64,000 bases of DNA from Clitoria ternatea (lineage: Eukaryota; Streptophyta; Magnoliopsida; Fabales; Fabaceae): positions 88,180,501 to 88,244,500 of the forward strand of contig CM075674.1 in assembly GCA_037962975.1 (NCBI GenBank), in the 5' to 3' direction. Under the pieces are notes generated by a model. It saw nothing but the letters and a program-made list of their open reading frames with translations, was not told the DNA's origin and searched no databases. Made by a program: the position numbers and the translations under genes. Below are positions 35,429-46,324 of this stretch, piece by piece (positions within the stretch are counted from its first letter, which is position 1; every line of letters starts with the position of its first letter).

Positions 35429-38395
35429 TGTCGCGACCGAGATCATGGCGGGAAGGCCAACCCTTAAAAACGAAAACGGGTTTTTCGAAATCCTTTCAAA
35501 AAGAAAACAGGGAGTCGCCACCAATATTTTTTAGGATAAAAATATCGGGAAAAACCTCTTTTAAAACACTGGTTATGAAAAATGAAATTCTAAGTTCGGG
35601 AGTCGAATTACAGGTGAGGAAGGTATTAGCACCTCACAACTGTCCGTTATAAAACAGTTACCTCAAATTGATAGCGCTTATTCCAAAATAGTCTAGAAAT
35701 TATTTTAACTTCTTTTATGAAAAGAAACATACAAAATGACCAAGCAGACACAAACAGAAAAAACAGACTGAATAATAACAGTAAGAAATCTGACCAAACA
35801 GCGACAGTAAGAAAGAAGAAAACAACAACGATAGAAGACTAAACAATGACAGTAAGAAAGAAGAAAAAAGTGACGATGGAAATCTGAATGGTGACAGTAA
35901 GAAAGAAGAAAACAGCGACGATAGAAGTCTGAACAGTGACAGTAAGAAAGAAGAAAACAGCGACGATAGAAGACTAAACAACGACAATAAATAAAATAGA
36001 AGATTTAAACAGTAACAGTAAGAAATGACAAGGCTATGACAGTAAGGAACTCGACAAAACAACAAATATAAGAAAAAAAAGTGAAACAGAGTGAAAGAAA
36101 GGTTAACAGGACGTCTCATCCAAATTAACCTTAATTTATACGTAAATTTAAACATTAAAATAAATAAATAAAATAAAAAATAAAATTGATTAAGAAAATA
36201 TTATTGTTTAATAAAAATATTAAAAGTATGAGATTAACAAGACGTCACGTCTAAATTAACCTCACTTTAAAGAAAATAACACTCTAATAAAATATTAAAA
36301 AAAACATGAGATTAACGAGACGTCTTGTCTAAATTAACCTCATTTTAAAGAAAATAATATTCTAATAAAATATTTAAAAAAACATGAGATTAACAAGACG
36401 TCTCGTCTAAATTAACCTTATTTTAAGAAAATATTATTTTAATAAAAATATTAAAACACGAGATTAACAAGATGTCACGTCTAAATTAACCTCCTTACGA
36501 CAATAAAATTTTAAAACATTAATTATATAAAATTAATCAAAATCATAACAGAGACATAAAAAATTATAACGAGAAAGTGGACCCGACATGAATTGATTCC
36601 CGCTCCTACGTATTCTCAAATGTATTGAGAAATCAGGGTTACATAGTTCTTTGGGGAAAATCTAAGAAAATATTTAAATTATTTTGATCAATTTTGATTT
36701 TTAATAATAAAGAAGATTCATGAAGAAAGAGAAATACAAGGCGAAGTAAGATCACACGTGTATAAACCTTCGAGACCTAATAACAACGATGTAGGCAAAA
36801 GTAATTTTGCACGACATCGCTCATAAGATTTTGATTTAGTATAAAAGATTATTTTATTTTTATAAAAAGAATGTTTAGATTTTAACGTATTATTTTTTAA
36901 AACTCATCATAAAAAAAGAAACTATTTACTTTATTTTAGAGAAAGATATTTTTTTAAAAAAAAGTTATTATTTTTGGATTTAACACAAAGAATTTATTAT
37001 GTTTAAAAAAGGATATTTAACTTGTACTATTTTCTTTATTTATCACAATTGAAAGATATTTATTTACTATATTGTTCATGAAAGGAAATTATATTTTTTT
37101 GGTTTTATTCTCTATTTCTATAAAGAAAATGATATATATTTTGTTTTAACAAAATTTATTTATTATTTTTATCTTATTATTATTACTTTTTTAGAAAGAA
37201 TATGTTTAAATATTTTTCAAAAAAACAAGATTTATTTTTGTATAAACTATTTATTATTATTTAAAAAAACAAACCTTAAGACATTGGGCCTCAGAAAAAA
37301 ACTGAAGCCCAAAACTTAAAATAAAAAACAAACAGCATAAATAACAAAAAAAGGAATGGGAATGGGCCTCACTTTCTGAGGCCCATGAAACAAGAACCCT
37401 AAAGGCAAAAATTAAAGAAAGAAGAGAAGAGGAAAGAAAAGGAGGGGGCGGTAACAGAGGAAAAGAGACAGGGGAAAGGAAGAGAGAGAAGAGAGCGGAG
37501 GAGAGAGAGAAAGAGAGAGATCGACCGAGAGAGGGGCGGCCAGTGGGAGCTGTGGAGGTCGACGGTGGAGAAAGGAAGGACCAGCGAGAGAGGTGAGTGA
37601 GAGAGAGTGACGGAGATCGGAGAGAGGAGAAGGAGACCGGAGAGGGAGGAGCTTGGTGGCGTGGTGCCGGTCGGCGTTGGAAGATGGTGGCCGGCGTGGG
37701 GTGGTGACAGAAAAAGAGAAGGAGGAGAAAGAGTGAGAAATCGGAGAAGGGGAAGGGAGAGGGAGAGGAGGTGGTTCTGGCGGTTCTTCCTCTTTTCTTC
37801 TCTTTTCTTTGCTTATGTTCTTTGTTTTTTTTTGCTCTTGGTCTATGCTGTTTGTGTGTTTTTTTTTATATTGTTTTTGGTTTTGCTTGTTTTTGGGGTT
37901 GATGTTTGGAAGTGATGAGATAGGGAAGGGTGTTTTGTTGGTGGTGTTGAGGAAGATGAGGATGAAGGAGATGAAGAAGTTGGTTGTGTTGTTGGGTCTG
38001 TTTTAGAGGATGAAGAAGGTGAAGAAGTGGAGTCTGTTGGTGCCTGGTGTTGAGAGGTTCTGAGAGGATGAAGAAGGTGAAAATGGAGTCTGTTGGTGCC
38101 TAGTGTTGAGAGGATGAAGAAGGTGAAGAAGTGGAGTCTGTTGGTGCCTGGTGTTGAAAGGTTCTAAGAGGATGAAGAAGGTGAAAGTGGAGTCTGTTGG
38201 TGCCTGGTGTTGAGAGGATGAAGAAGGTGAAGAAGTGGAGTCTGTTGGTGCCTGGTGTTGAGAGGATGAAGAAGGTCAAAGTGGGGAACCCATTTCTGGA
38301 TTTCGAACGGAATTTCCGGAATGGGGGACTAAAAAATTATTATTAAAATTTTATTATTAATAATTAAAAAGACATGACAGAATTTGGTGTTTACA
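35429..38395 (-). repeat. 5' LTR of the non-autonomous Tat-like element
   Basis: 2,967 bp, same ends and internal repeat blocks as 23297-26249. Repeat blocks are at 35772-36035 (45 bp), 36100-36500 (about 78 bp, ACGT-rich) and 38020-38275 (45-57 bp). Small indels explain the 14-bp length difference. Confidence 0.95.
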
Positions 38396-38400
38396 ATACC

Positions 38401-38680
38401 TAAGTCAAATGCACATGGCTTTAGGATAAAGAAAAAAAAAACTAAATGGAATATAAAAATAGACAACATAATAACAAATATTAACCTAGAAAAAGAAAAT
38501 GAACAATATAAAAAGAAGACAGTGAATAATGACAACAGTGATAGAGGTCAAGGTTGGGTTGGCAAAGCAATGATGCACAAGCACAGGAAGCGTGGCATAG
38601 TGTGAGGGGTAGGCCGCAATGAGGCAAGGACGATTTAGAGGTAGGCAGAGACGGAGGTGGCATGCATGAAGGTGGTGGTG
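38401..38680. other. Spacer between two retrotransposon insertions
   Basis: A 280-bp stretch between the Tat-like element and the nested LTR cluster. A-rich at first, then GGTGG-rich. The short Pro/Cys-rich open stretch on the minus strand (38693-38481) has no recognisable domain. Confidence 0.5.
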
Positions 38681-39264
38681 GTTGGTGAAACAACCTGACT
38701 TAATTAAAGACGAAACCCGAGACTAGGGAAAATTTTCCCAAAATTAGAACAGTTCCACACGTTCATAAAGCTGCCAGGACAAAATAAAATGAAATAAAGT
38801 CAAAGGAAAAAGGGGAAACCGATCAGATAAGAAGAAGACCAGGTCAGGGACCAGACACTGGTGGTACCCAGCTTCGAATGAACAGCGCCAGCAGAACATA
38901 AGCTTGAGCGAGCCATATTCGCTGGGGCGAAGCCTCATTCTCTGAAGCAAACGCATGCACTCGGGTAATTCGATCACTCGGAATCTTTACTCAAGTCCAC
39001 TCGGTAACTGACTCCCTGGGGTCATGCTTCACCCGGTAAATTCATACTTAGCCAGATCCTTATTTTTATTCTGGACGGTTACACATATGTTCCACTCGAA
39101 AAATGATCCTGTAACATCCTGTTTTTAATAATAGTCCTATTTTGTAAATTATGGAGTATGGAAGGTCTGTAAGTGATAATCAGTGAATAAATACCCTGTG
39201 GATGGTCTGTAATATCCCAAAAATTCCATTTTTGTGTATAATCATTGATTTTATATGGACCATT

Positions 39265-40130
39265 AGTGATATTGTCCATTTTTCGAGCGAAATATGTCTT
39301 AGATGAGACAATCCGAGTGAAGAAAGGGATGTGTTCCGAGTGAATGATGAAATTCCGAGTGACCAAGAGAAATTCCAATTGAAGGTTGGAATTCTGAGTG
39401 AGTGCCATGTTTTCCGAGTAAAACATGACCGAGAGGGACACTACCGAGTGGAGTCATGGCCTCGGAGTGAAGTGTGTTCGAGAGAACCATTTCTGGGTGA
39501 AAATTCTGAGACAAACACCCTTGAATGACTCGATTTTGAGTCAAACGCCTCCAAGTGACTCGTTTCCGAGTCAAACCTTGTGAAGTGCTTCCTTTTCCGA
39601 ATGAAACTTCTCCGATTGCAGCATTCCGAGTGAAGTACGTCTAATTGAAGGAAAAACTCATTTCTGAGTAATAAATATCCGAGTGGTCTATCTCCGAGTT
39701 GAACTTCCCTGACACCGACTGAAGTATATACCGAGTGAGTCACTTCAGGTGAGTGACTCTAGAACAGAGAAAGGTTAACTCCGAATGACCTCTCAATTGT
39801 AATATAACCGAGTGGAAAAATTCTGAGTGGATCCATTCGGAAAGGAGAAGTGGCCGACTGAGAACGTTTTCAGACGGATATATATATCCGAGTGAAGTGC
39901 TTTCTGAGTGAATCCGAGTGGGGCAACTCCGATTGAGTCACTTCAAGGGAAGGAAGATCTGACCGAGAGTTTCAAGAAGACACAGTTCCAAGTGAATGTC
40001 CAATTAGGTGGGAGTCGGTTTCTAGAAGGTTTTACCGAGTGGAACCCGAGTGAGTGAAGGCTCAGATTCAGAACAAATTACGGAGTGAAAGTCTGAGTGA
40101 GAGGGAACTCGGTCTGGACGGATTCTACTG
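39265..40130 (+). repeat. CCGAGTGA-rich low-order repeat region of LTR B
   Basis: CCGAGTGA, TCCGAGTGAAG and close variants recur dozens of times at irregular spacing without a fixed unit. LTR A has the same word in the opposite orientation at 38955-39100 and 55025-55620. Confidence 0.75.
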
Positions 40131-40188
40131 AGTGAGAACAGGAGTACTTGAGTCGGTTTCAGAGGAATTTTGAGCGAGGATTGAATGA

Positions 40189-40387
40189 CTCGCTCAAGCG
40201 AGTCGGATTTCGCTTGAGCGAGAAGGACCCTGATGCATAATCATTCATTTCACTCAGTTCTTCTTACTTCGCCCAAGCGAGGACTGTATGACTCGCCCAA
40301 GCGAGTCGGTATTCGCTTGAGCGAAACCCCCTCTGCCAGTGCATTGTATGACACTCGCTCAAGCGAGTCGGTATTCGCTTGAGCGAG
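40189..40387 (+). repeat. Three hairpins in LTR B
   Basis: CTCGCTCAAGCGA and TCGCTTGAGCGAG are exact inverted complements 13 bp long around an 8-bp loop (GTCGGATT or GTCGGTAT). Copies lie at 40189-40222, 40292-40324 (one changed base in the left arm and a shortened right arm) and 40354-40387. A half copy occurs at 40268. Confidence 0.85.
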
Positions 40388-40543
40388 AGGGACTCAGATT
40401 CGCTTCTTCTTCACAACGACTGGCAGTTTCCAGTCGGTTTTCGGTGCAGGAGTAACTTTTTGACTCCTTTCTTGTCTCTTATACATATTTTAATATATCT
40501 AAACTCATTATTCATCCTAGTGTGTAGGACGGCCAGAAGTGGA

Positions 40544-40556
40544 CCATTATAAACCC
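40544..40556 (+). promoter_or_regulatory. Possible TATA box of LTR B
   Basis: CATTATAAACCC lies upstream of a CT-rich, leader-like stretch. Placement inside a solo LTR is plausible, but transcription start is not shown. Confidence 0.35.
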
Positions 40557-41460
40557 ACTTTCTTATTTTAATCCCCATTATCAACTCCACTCACAAGAAA
40601 GTTGTCCCCCACTTCCATTTACCTTATTAAACTAACACTAACCCTGTAAAAGTCAGAAACTCTTAGAGTAAACAAGCTACCTCTCTCAACTTCTTCGAGC
40701 TGAAACTAGGACAGCAAAGGGACTTCTTTTCAGTCAGCCAAAGATCATCAAACCAAGTAAGAGGGGACAGGGTTGTGAATAACTATGAAATGGGTAGAAT
40801 TGTATGCTGTTCTAGGGTTCCAGTTTTAATTTCGTATCTTGTTGCTCAGTTTGGAGATTGAAAACGTGTGAATTTGATTCTGACTTCTTCATGAAAGTTG
40901 TAGATATTTTTGTTATCTGAATGTTGAGACCTGAATCAATTAATTTGAATATATATAGCAAAAGTTATAGCCAAAATACTACAGCATATCCGAGTGAAAT
41001 ATTTGTTCTATGCTCTGTGTATATATTGATATTCTGGGAATTTTACAAGCATAATCAGCCTTTGATGTCTTCACAAAAGTTGTAGATATTTGTGTTATGG
41101 ATCTGTATAAAGTGGTTTCAAGTCAAAATGATTTTTGTAGCTCGAGTTATGCCTAAAATACTGAAGTATGTTCAAGCTGTAAATCTGTTAACTTGAGATA
41201 CGTATTTTATTTTTAAAACTGGGAATTTTGTGGTGAGAATTAGTAATTGGTGTCTTCATAAAAGTTGTAGATCTTCTTGTTATGTGAATTTTGAGACCTG
41301 AACCGACTGAATTGGATATGTATATCATGAGGTATGATCAAAATACTACAGCATGTACGATTGAAATACTTATCTTGTGTTTTGTGCATATATGAATATT
41401 CTGAGAATTATACATACGTTTTTAGACTTTGATGTCTTCATGAAAGTTGTAGATATTTAT

Positions 41461-42260
41461 TGAACTGGTCTGAACCGGGGTCTAGGATCCGGTGTGGGAC
41501 CAGCCACAAGAATATAGGTGTTTTTAGGGTTTACACACCGGAACAGTGAGTATCCAGTGTATTAATCCGGTCTCTCAGTGGGAGAAGCCGGTCTTGTTGT
41601 CCTGGAGATCCTTCACACCAACGTTTCGCGTTGCAGGGGGGCGAAAGGTGGTGCCACCTGTGAAGATTCTCCGACGCTCAAGTTAGAAGAGTGTAAGAAC
41701 TCAGTGAATGCTCAAGCGATGTAATAGTAAAGTGTAAGTTAGAACAACATAACCTTGCATGTGTCTTGAAATGAGCTATTTATAGTTGAACGTAGGAAAT
41801 GAATCGTTGGGTGCAAGTGGGCCCCTTGGTTCTGATAGCGTGTGAAGTGTGTCAATCAAAGTGGCTCAGTACTCAGAGTGTGTCAGGGGGGTAGGTCAAT
41901 TATCAGAGTACGATCCCATAGGAAGAAGAGAGGATAATCACCTTTCCGCATAATCTGCTGACACATGTACTTGCTTTCTGAGGCCATTGACGTGACATAT
42001 TTTGCTACATTCAGTATCTTCGCTGATAAGTTATTAGGGGCTCTTATCTCACTGTGACTGAGAAACTAACAGTTATATAAGTGTTCTGTGAAAATGAACA
42101 ATGATCCGCTATAGAGAAAATAAGTGGGGCGGTTGTGAGATGAGAATGGAAGGCCAGACATCGGATATCCGGTGTGGTAATGTTGAACCAAGACACCGGT
42201 TTTCCTTATATGAGGTCACTCTGACGTCACAAGATCGGGGCCGGTATCCAGACCGGATCA
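41461..42260 (-). repeat. 3' LTR of the Tat element
   Basis: Plus-strand ends TGAACTGGTC and ACCGGATCA. Contains the same TATA-like word as its partner (41777-41784). It lies upstream of the antisense gene and could influence it. Confidence 0.95.
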
Positions 42261-42271
42261 TCTGTCCCCTA
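42261..42271 (-). other. Polypurine tract of the Tat element
   Basis: The minus strand reads TAGGGGACAGA directly before the LTR start TGATCCGG. Confidence 0.65.
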
Positions 42272-42768
42272 GCTTGTGTGAGGGACTGTTAAGTTGCTCA
42301 TATGAGCTATACAACTCTAGAGAAGTCTGGATGCCGGTGGTACATTCTGGAAGGTCTCTGGAAGCTCTGTTGCATCCGCTCTAATAAACGAGTGACCGCT
42401 CTTCTTGCGCTGCGTAAAACGGATTCAGACAGCGTAAAATAAATGATGGAAATCCCAAGAGTCTTTGAGAATCAAAACCCTTGGTATTCGAAAAGTGGTT
42501 GAAAGGCATTAAATGCGCATGGCATGATTGGACATTAAATTCATTTTTTACGCACGAGCCATCATTACCCAAGAGTGTAACCGTCGATTGGGCTTATTGG
42601 GCCTGAATTCAAACTGAAAGGGGGCCTATTTTGCCAAAACGTTTACTAAAACGTTACCATTTTCGCGCTCGTACGTGATGAAACGACGGAGTCGTTTCAA
42701 TTTGAAAGGTTGCGTTTTGAGGCAAGCTTTGTGACCTTCGACGGAACACTATGCCTCCTCGTTACCTA

Positions 42769-42776
42769 TAAAAGGG
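42769..42776 (+). promoter_or_regulatory. TATA box of the antisense gene
   Basis: TATAAAAG in the context CCTATAAAAGGGGCTC, 168 bp upstream of the ATG at 42944. It is outside the LTR, so the antisense gene appears to have its own RNA polymerase II promoter, with a start expected near 42800. Confidence 0.65.
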
Positions 42777-42943
42777 GCTCTTAGCAGATTTTGGAATCCA
42801 CTCTTGTTTTCAAGCTTAGTGAACCTCTGCTCAAATTTCTTGGAAATTTCTCTGCCGTCTTCAAACTTCTCAAAGATCTTCTTCCTTTAGGTAACCTCCC
42901 TTTCCTTCAACTCCTTGCAATTTTTGTTCATTCTGTTTCCACC

Positions 42944-44137
42944 ATGCGTCCTGGAGCAGGCAACGCTGGTCCTTCAAATAGGGGGAGTTTTGGCTCTCGT
43001 GCCCCCCTTAGCCACCGTGGTGGGAGGATTCTAGTGAATCCTCCTGTGGCTGGGCCTCGTCGCTCAGAGAGAGCTGAAGCTTCTTCCTCACGAGCGTCCT
43101 CTTCCCAACGCCACTCTAAGATTCCCCTTGACTCGAGGGCTACCAGCCGCTCTGATGAAGGGTCAAGTGCTGAAGGTTATCTCTCTGACGATGTTGCTTT
43201 TTACCACAACACGTACGCGTTCCACCGTGCCTGCACAACTATGGATCTCCCTGGACGTGGAAAAACACCAGTTCTCCGCTCTGCTGAAGGATGTGTCAAC
43301 GTTGTGGCACACCGGCTTGACTGGGAAAAGCTCAACAGGGAGAAACCCTACTGCTGGGTGGAAGAGGAATTCCTAGAGATCCCTTCACACCATGCGAGTG
43401 AGGAAGAATGCACGGTCTCTTTCCGCTGCAAAATATACTCAGACAAGAAATACAAAGCGCGATACGCTGTGCTGGCACCACGTCCCTCTGAGAGAGTATG
43501 CCACAGAGTCCCTGATGAGAGGTCGGTATACATGTACGACTTCGTCTTCTTGAAATTGGGGGTACGCTTCCCCATGACGGAATTCCAGATGGCCATTCTA
43601 CGCTTCTTAGACTGCGCCCCTACACAACTGCATCCCAACGGTTGGGGTCTGGTCCGGGCTCTGGAGATTCTGGGGGAGCATTTCAACTTCTTCGCCACTG
43701 TGGCCAAACTGTTCTACTATTGCCAAGTGGTCCGCCGTGCTAATAAGAAGGGCGGCCTTGGGTTCATTACCCTCCGTAGTGACTCAAGGGTGATAAATTT
43801 CAAATCTTATACAGAATCCGCGAAGGTGGATGGACGCTCCTTCAAGCATTACTATACGCAGGTCCGTATTCAACCGAATAAGCCGATCTTCTGGCGAAAC
43901 AAGGAGGGATTTACTAAGTTTCCTCTTAGCTGGACGCACGAGCATTTTCTCCTCATGAGCCGTGCTTATTACACAGATGAGAGTGAACTCTCCTCTCATT
44001 CTGTTGAGGTCTTGAGCGCCATGCAGACGGCCTCGAAGACCCTCAAAGGATTTTCCAGCAGGCTCCTCTTGGCAGAGGATGACATCCGAAACACCTACCT
44101 CTGTAATATCCGCTCTTACTCTATTTGTGTTGTATAG
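42944..44137 (+). CDS. Antisense extra gene of the Tat element, exon 1 (Transposase_28-like)
   Basis: I chose the ATG at 42944 (context TTCCACCATGCGT); the frame is open further upstream to 42791 but without an ATG. An N-terminal Ser/Arg/Gly-rich segment of about 100 residues is followed by a globular part with FVFLKLGVRFPMTEFQMAIL and FLDCAPTQLHPNGWGLVRAL. This matches the 'putative gypsy type transposon' family (Transposase_28: LPF, then L-x-PxQL-PNxW), a gag-unrelated protein of unknown role found on the antisense strand in several Tat-lineage elements. A GT donor candidate at 44103 begins a short AT-rich gap; without splicing the frame ends at 44137. The codons are intact, with no stop or frameshift over about 386-397 residues. 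Confidence 0.75.
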   Translation: MRPGAGNAGPSNRGSFGSRAPLSHRGGRILVNPPVAGPRRSERAEASSSRASSSQRHSKIPLDSRATSRSDEGSSAEGYLSDDVAFYHNTYAFHRACTTMDLPGRGKTPVLRSAEGCVNVVAHRLDWEKLNREKPYCWVEEEFLEIPSHHASEEECTVSFRCKIYSDKKYKARYAVLAPRPSERVCHRVPDERSVYMYDFVFLKLGVRFPMTEFQMAILRFLDCAPTQLHPNGWGLVRALEILGEHFNFFATVAKLFYYCQVVRRANKKGGLGFITLRSDSRVINFKSYTESAKVDGRSFKHYYTQVRIQPNKPIFWRNKEGFTKFPLSWTHEHFLLMSRAYYTDESELSSHSVEVLSAMQTASKTLKGFSSRLLLAEDDIRNTYLCNIRSYSICVV

Positions 44138-44212
44138 TTATTCCGTTCTGATTATTTTTCCTTCTTATGTGCTAACTCAACCTTTCTTGTTTTGCAGAAC
44201 AAATTGAAAAAG
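44103..44212 (+). other. Probable intron of the antisense gene
   Basis: GTAATATCC donor at 44103, a T-rich tract (CAACCTTTCTTGTTTTGCAG) ending 44197, and an alternative AG at 44212. The gap is AT-richer than the exons and carries stops in all plus frames. Length is 95 or 110 bp depending on the acceptor. Confidence 0.55.
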
Positions 44213-45612
44213 CCTGCCCAGAGATGTTGTCGTTAAAGACCATGATGGCTGACGGTGATTCCTCCTCTGAGGAGAATGAGATCCAGGCGAAGAGGAACGT
44301 CACCAAAACTCCACTCATTCCCCTGACCTCGGCAGTAGGTAAAGAAGTTCCTCTCTTTGATGAGGAGGAAACAGAAAAACAAGCTGAGGCCACTGAAGCG
44401 GGCGACGAGGAGGCCGTCCCAGAGAAGAAGAAGAAAAAGAGGCACCTTGTTAAAAAGGCAGATCAAGAAAAGCCCTCCTCTGATGACCCTGTGAAGAAGC
44501 GTCAGAAAACGCTCGAAGAAACTGGATTGAAGAAGGATAAGGGAAAGAAGCCCGTTCCTGAATCCTCTACCCCTTCTTCACAGAATGCTTCAGAGCCGGA
44601 CTCCGGGAATGGTCCTCCTCCAGCGTTTGACCCTCCACGTAATTCCTTCCTCTCCCCATACTTATGGTTTCAAGGGTCTATGCCCCCCACTCTTCCAAAA
44701 GCAAGGTATTGCCTCCGCCCCTCCCTCGACGCTGCTGGGGTTAGAGGTGCTTGTAAGGCCAGGCGTTGGCAGCTGGATGAACTGTCCGGCCTCCTTGATT
44801 CCCTGAGCGAGAAGGCAGATTATATAGAGCAGGTTGAAAAACTTGAAACTGAACTCGTGGTGAAGGAGACATGGGCGGCCAAACAAGCTGAAGTTCAGAG
44901 AGGCGTGGAGTCGGAATTGAAGAAAACCAAGGAGACGCTCCAGAGGAAAACTGAGGAGGCAAGCCAAGTTCATTTCGCCAACAAGGCTCTAGAGCGGGAA
45001 GTTGCCGACCTTCAGAAACAGAACAAATCCATACCCCTCCTCGAAGAAGAATTACAACTGGAGAAGAAGAGATCGGCTAAGCTTGCTGACGATCTCAAAA
45101 TTATGGAGGACGGTCGCAACAAAGACCTTGGGGAGTGGGAGAGCCTTCGGAAGGAGATGCAAGCCCAAATTGAAGAACTCAAGAAGGGTGGTGCGAGTGC
45201 TGGGCCTTCAGAAGAGGATTTTGCCAAGGTTCAAAGAAGATTAACTGCTGCGAAGGCCAAGGCTGCCAAAGCCTTGGAGATATGCAAGAATGTGGCATAT
45301 GAATCCTTCGGCCTGGCCCTCTGTCAAGTTTATTATCGTAACCCTGGAGTGAAGCTGAATTTGTACGGATTGGATCCGTTCTTCGAATTCCATGGGGGAA
45401 AACTTGTCAAAGTACATAAGGACGGCTCGCACCATAAACCCCGTGCATCTCTGTATGAACTGCCTCCCCTTCCAGAAGGCCAAAGTATGGAGCCAACAAC
45501 GTCCACCGCTGCTTCTGGAGCTGAAACGCAAGAAGGTGCCCAAGTTGGAGGATTGGACAAAAAGGAGAGGACAGGGGTGCCCACTGCGGAGGATCAGGCA
45601 CCGGCCTCTTAA
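44198..45612 (+). CDS. Antisense extra gene of the Tat element, exon 2 (coiled coil)
   Basis: Open frame from the acceptor TTTTGCAG (ending 44197) to the TAA at 45610-45612, about 470 codons. The first third is acidic and Lys-rich with nuclear-localisation-like runs (PEKKKKKRHLVKK, VKKRQKT). A Pro/Ser segment follows, then a long coiled coil of roughly 150 residues (EQVEKLETELVVKE to EWESLRKEMQAQIEELKK), then a C-terminal domain with YESFGLALCQVYYRNPGV and FHGGKLVKVHKDG. It continues exon 1: the joined product would be a DNA- or protein-binding candidate of about 850 residues. Joining at 44102/44198 gives an in-frame TAA, whereas a weaker acceptor at AAAAAG (44212) keeps the frame, so the real junction, or the copy's integrity, is open. 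Function unknown. Confidence 0.65.
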
Positions 45613-45695
45613 TTTATGCTTTATTCATAGCTGTGTACTGGGATCAGCTCCAGTCTTTAACTACTTTGTGACCTGCATAATTTCTTATTTTTGGA

Positions 45696-45701
45696 AATAA
45701 A
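45696..45701 (+). terminator. Polyadenylation signal of the antisense gene
   Basis: AATAAA 84 bp after the stop codon at 45612, in a T-rich stretch, a normal position for a plant 3' UTR signal. Confidence 0.5.
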
Positions 45702-46324
45702 ATTTACTGTTGCTTCTCTTCAACTGCTTGCGTCGAATGTATGATTGCTGGATAACTTAGTGCTATACAAAATATTTTACTGTTTTCAATGCTTTGTGAA
45801 TCCGTTCTGTGTGGTTACCTAGCTGCTTAGAGCGTACTTATCACACCGAATTAAGATAACAAATTGTAACAAAGAAGCGATAATTAAGTTAAAGCATGCC
45901 CTGTCCCCAAGTATAAGTATATTGGGAAGGGAAATTTTATCCCAAGAATTACCTTTTAACTTCTTAAAAAGATAGAAATGCTCATCTGTCCTCGAAGATG
46001 TAGAGCGGGTACGTTAGCGTTCAACCGCTCTGTGGTGGATATTCCATAATTAAGGACGGACATTGCTTTAGAATTTTGGTACAGCTTTGACAAGGGTAAG
46101 CTTTACGCCTTTCTCTTGAGGTTCGGTTTGGTCCTACATCTCAAGTCTTCACACGGTGTTCGGTTCGATCCTACTAACCGTACTTGGAGTTCGGTGCAAT
46201 CCTACAATCCAAGCCTTCAACACGGGGTTCGGATCAGGGCTAATCCTGAACCTACTACGCCCGTTACTCGGGGTTCAGCGTGGTTTTCTGTATGAACCAG
46301 CCTACTGCGCCCAAGCCTTCGCAT
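45702..46324. other. Inter-gene 3' region of the Tat element
   Basis: No coding sequence. From about 46120 to 46324, diverged phrases such as GGGGTTCGG(A/T)T and CCTACAA look like decayed precursors of the adjoining 59-bp array. Confidence 0.5.

Larger units (their letters stand above)
23292..38400 (-). mobile_element. Complete non-autonomous Tat-like Ty3/gypsy element
   Basis: Two LTRs (23297-26249 and 35429-38395) bound the element, and a perfect 5-bp target duplication, ATACC, lies at 23292-23296 and 38396-38400. Orientation is minus: a primer-binding site abuts the right LTR, a polypurine tract abuts the left LTR, and gag reads on the minus strand. Internal order: 5' LTR, about 1.4 kb leader, gag (34035-32890), a short pol spacer (32582-32307), then roughly 6 kb without coding sequence, much of it four tandem-repeat families, then the tract and 3' LTR. 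Protease, RT, RNase H and integrase are absent. The gag type and the repeat-laden 3' region place it in or near the Tat/Ogre lineage. Confidence 0.85.

Noticed and set aside
42791..42943. Upstream extension of the antisense gene from 42791
   Set aside because: Begins with TTG, lies only about 20 bp after the TATA box and so likely before the transcription start; the ATG at 42944 has a better context.
43348..45601. Several minus-strand open frames of 60-120 codons opposite the antisense gene
   Set aside because: They mirror the coding exons, lack recognisable domains and have no promoter or context of their own.
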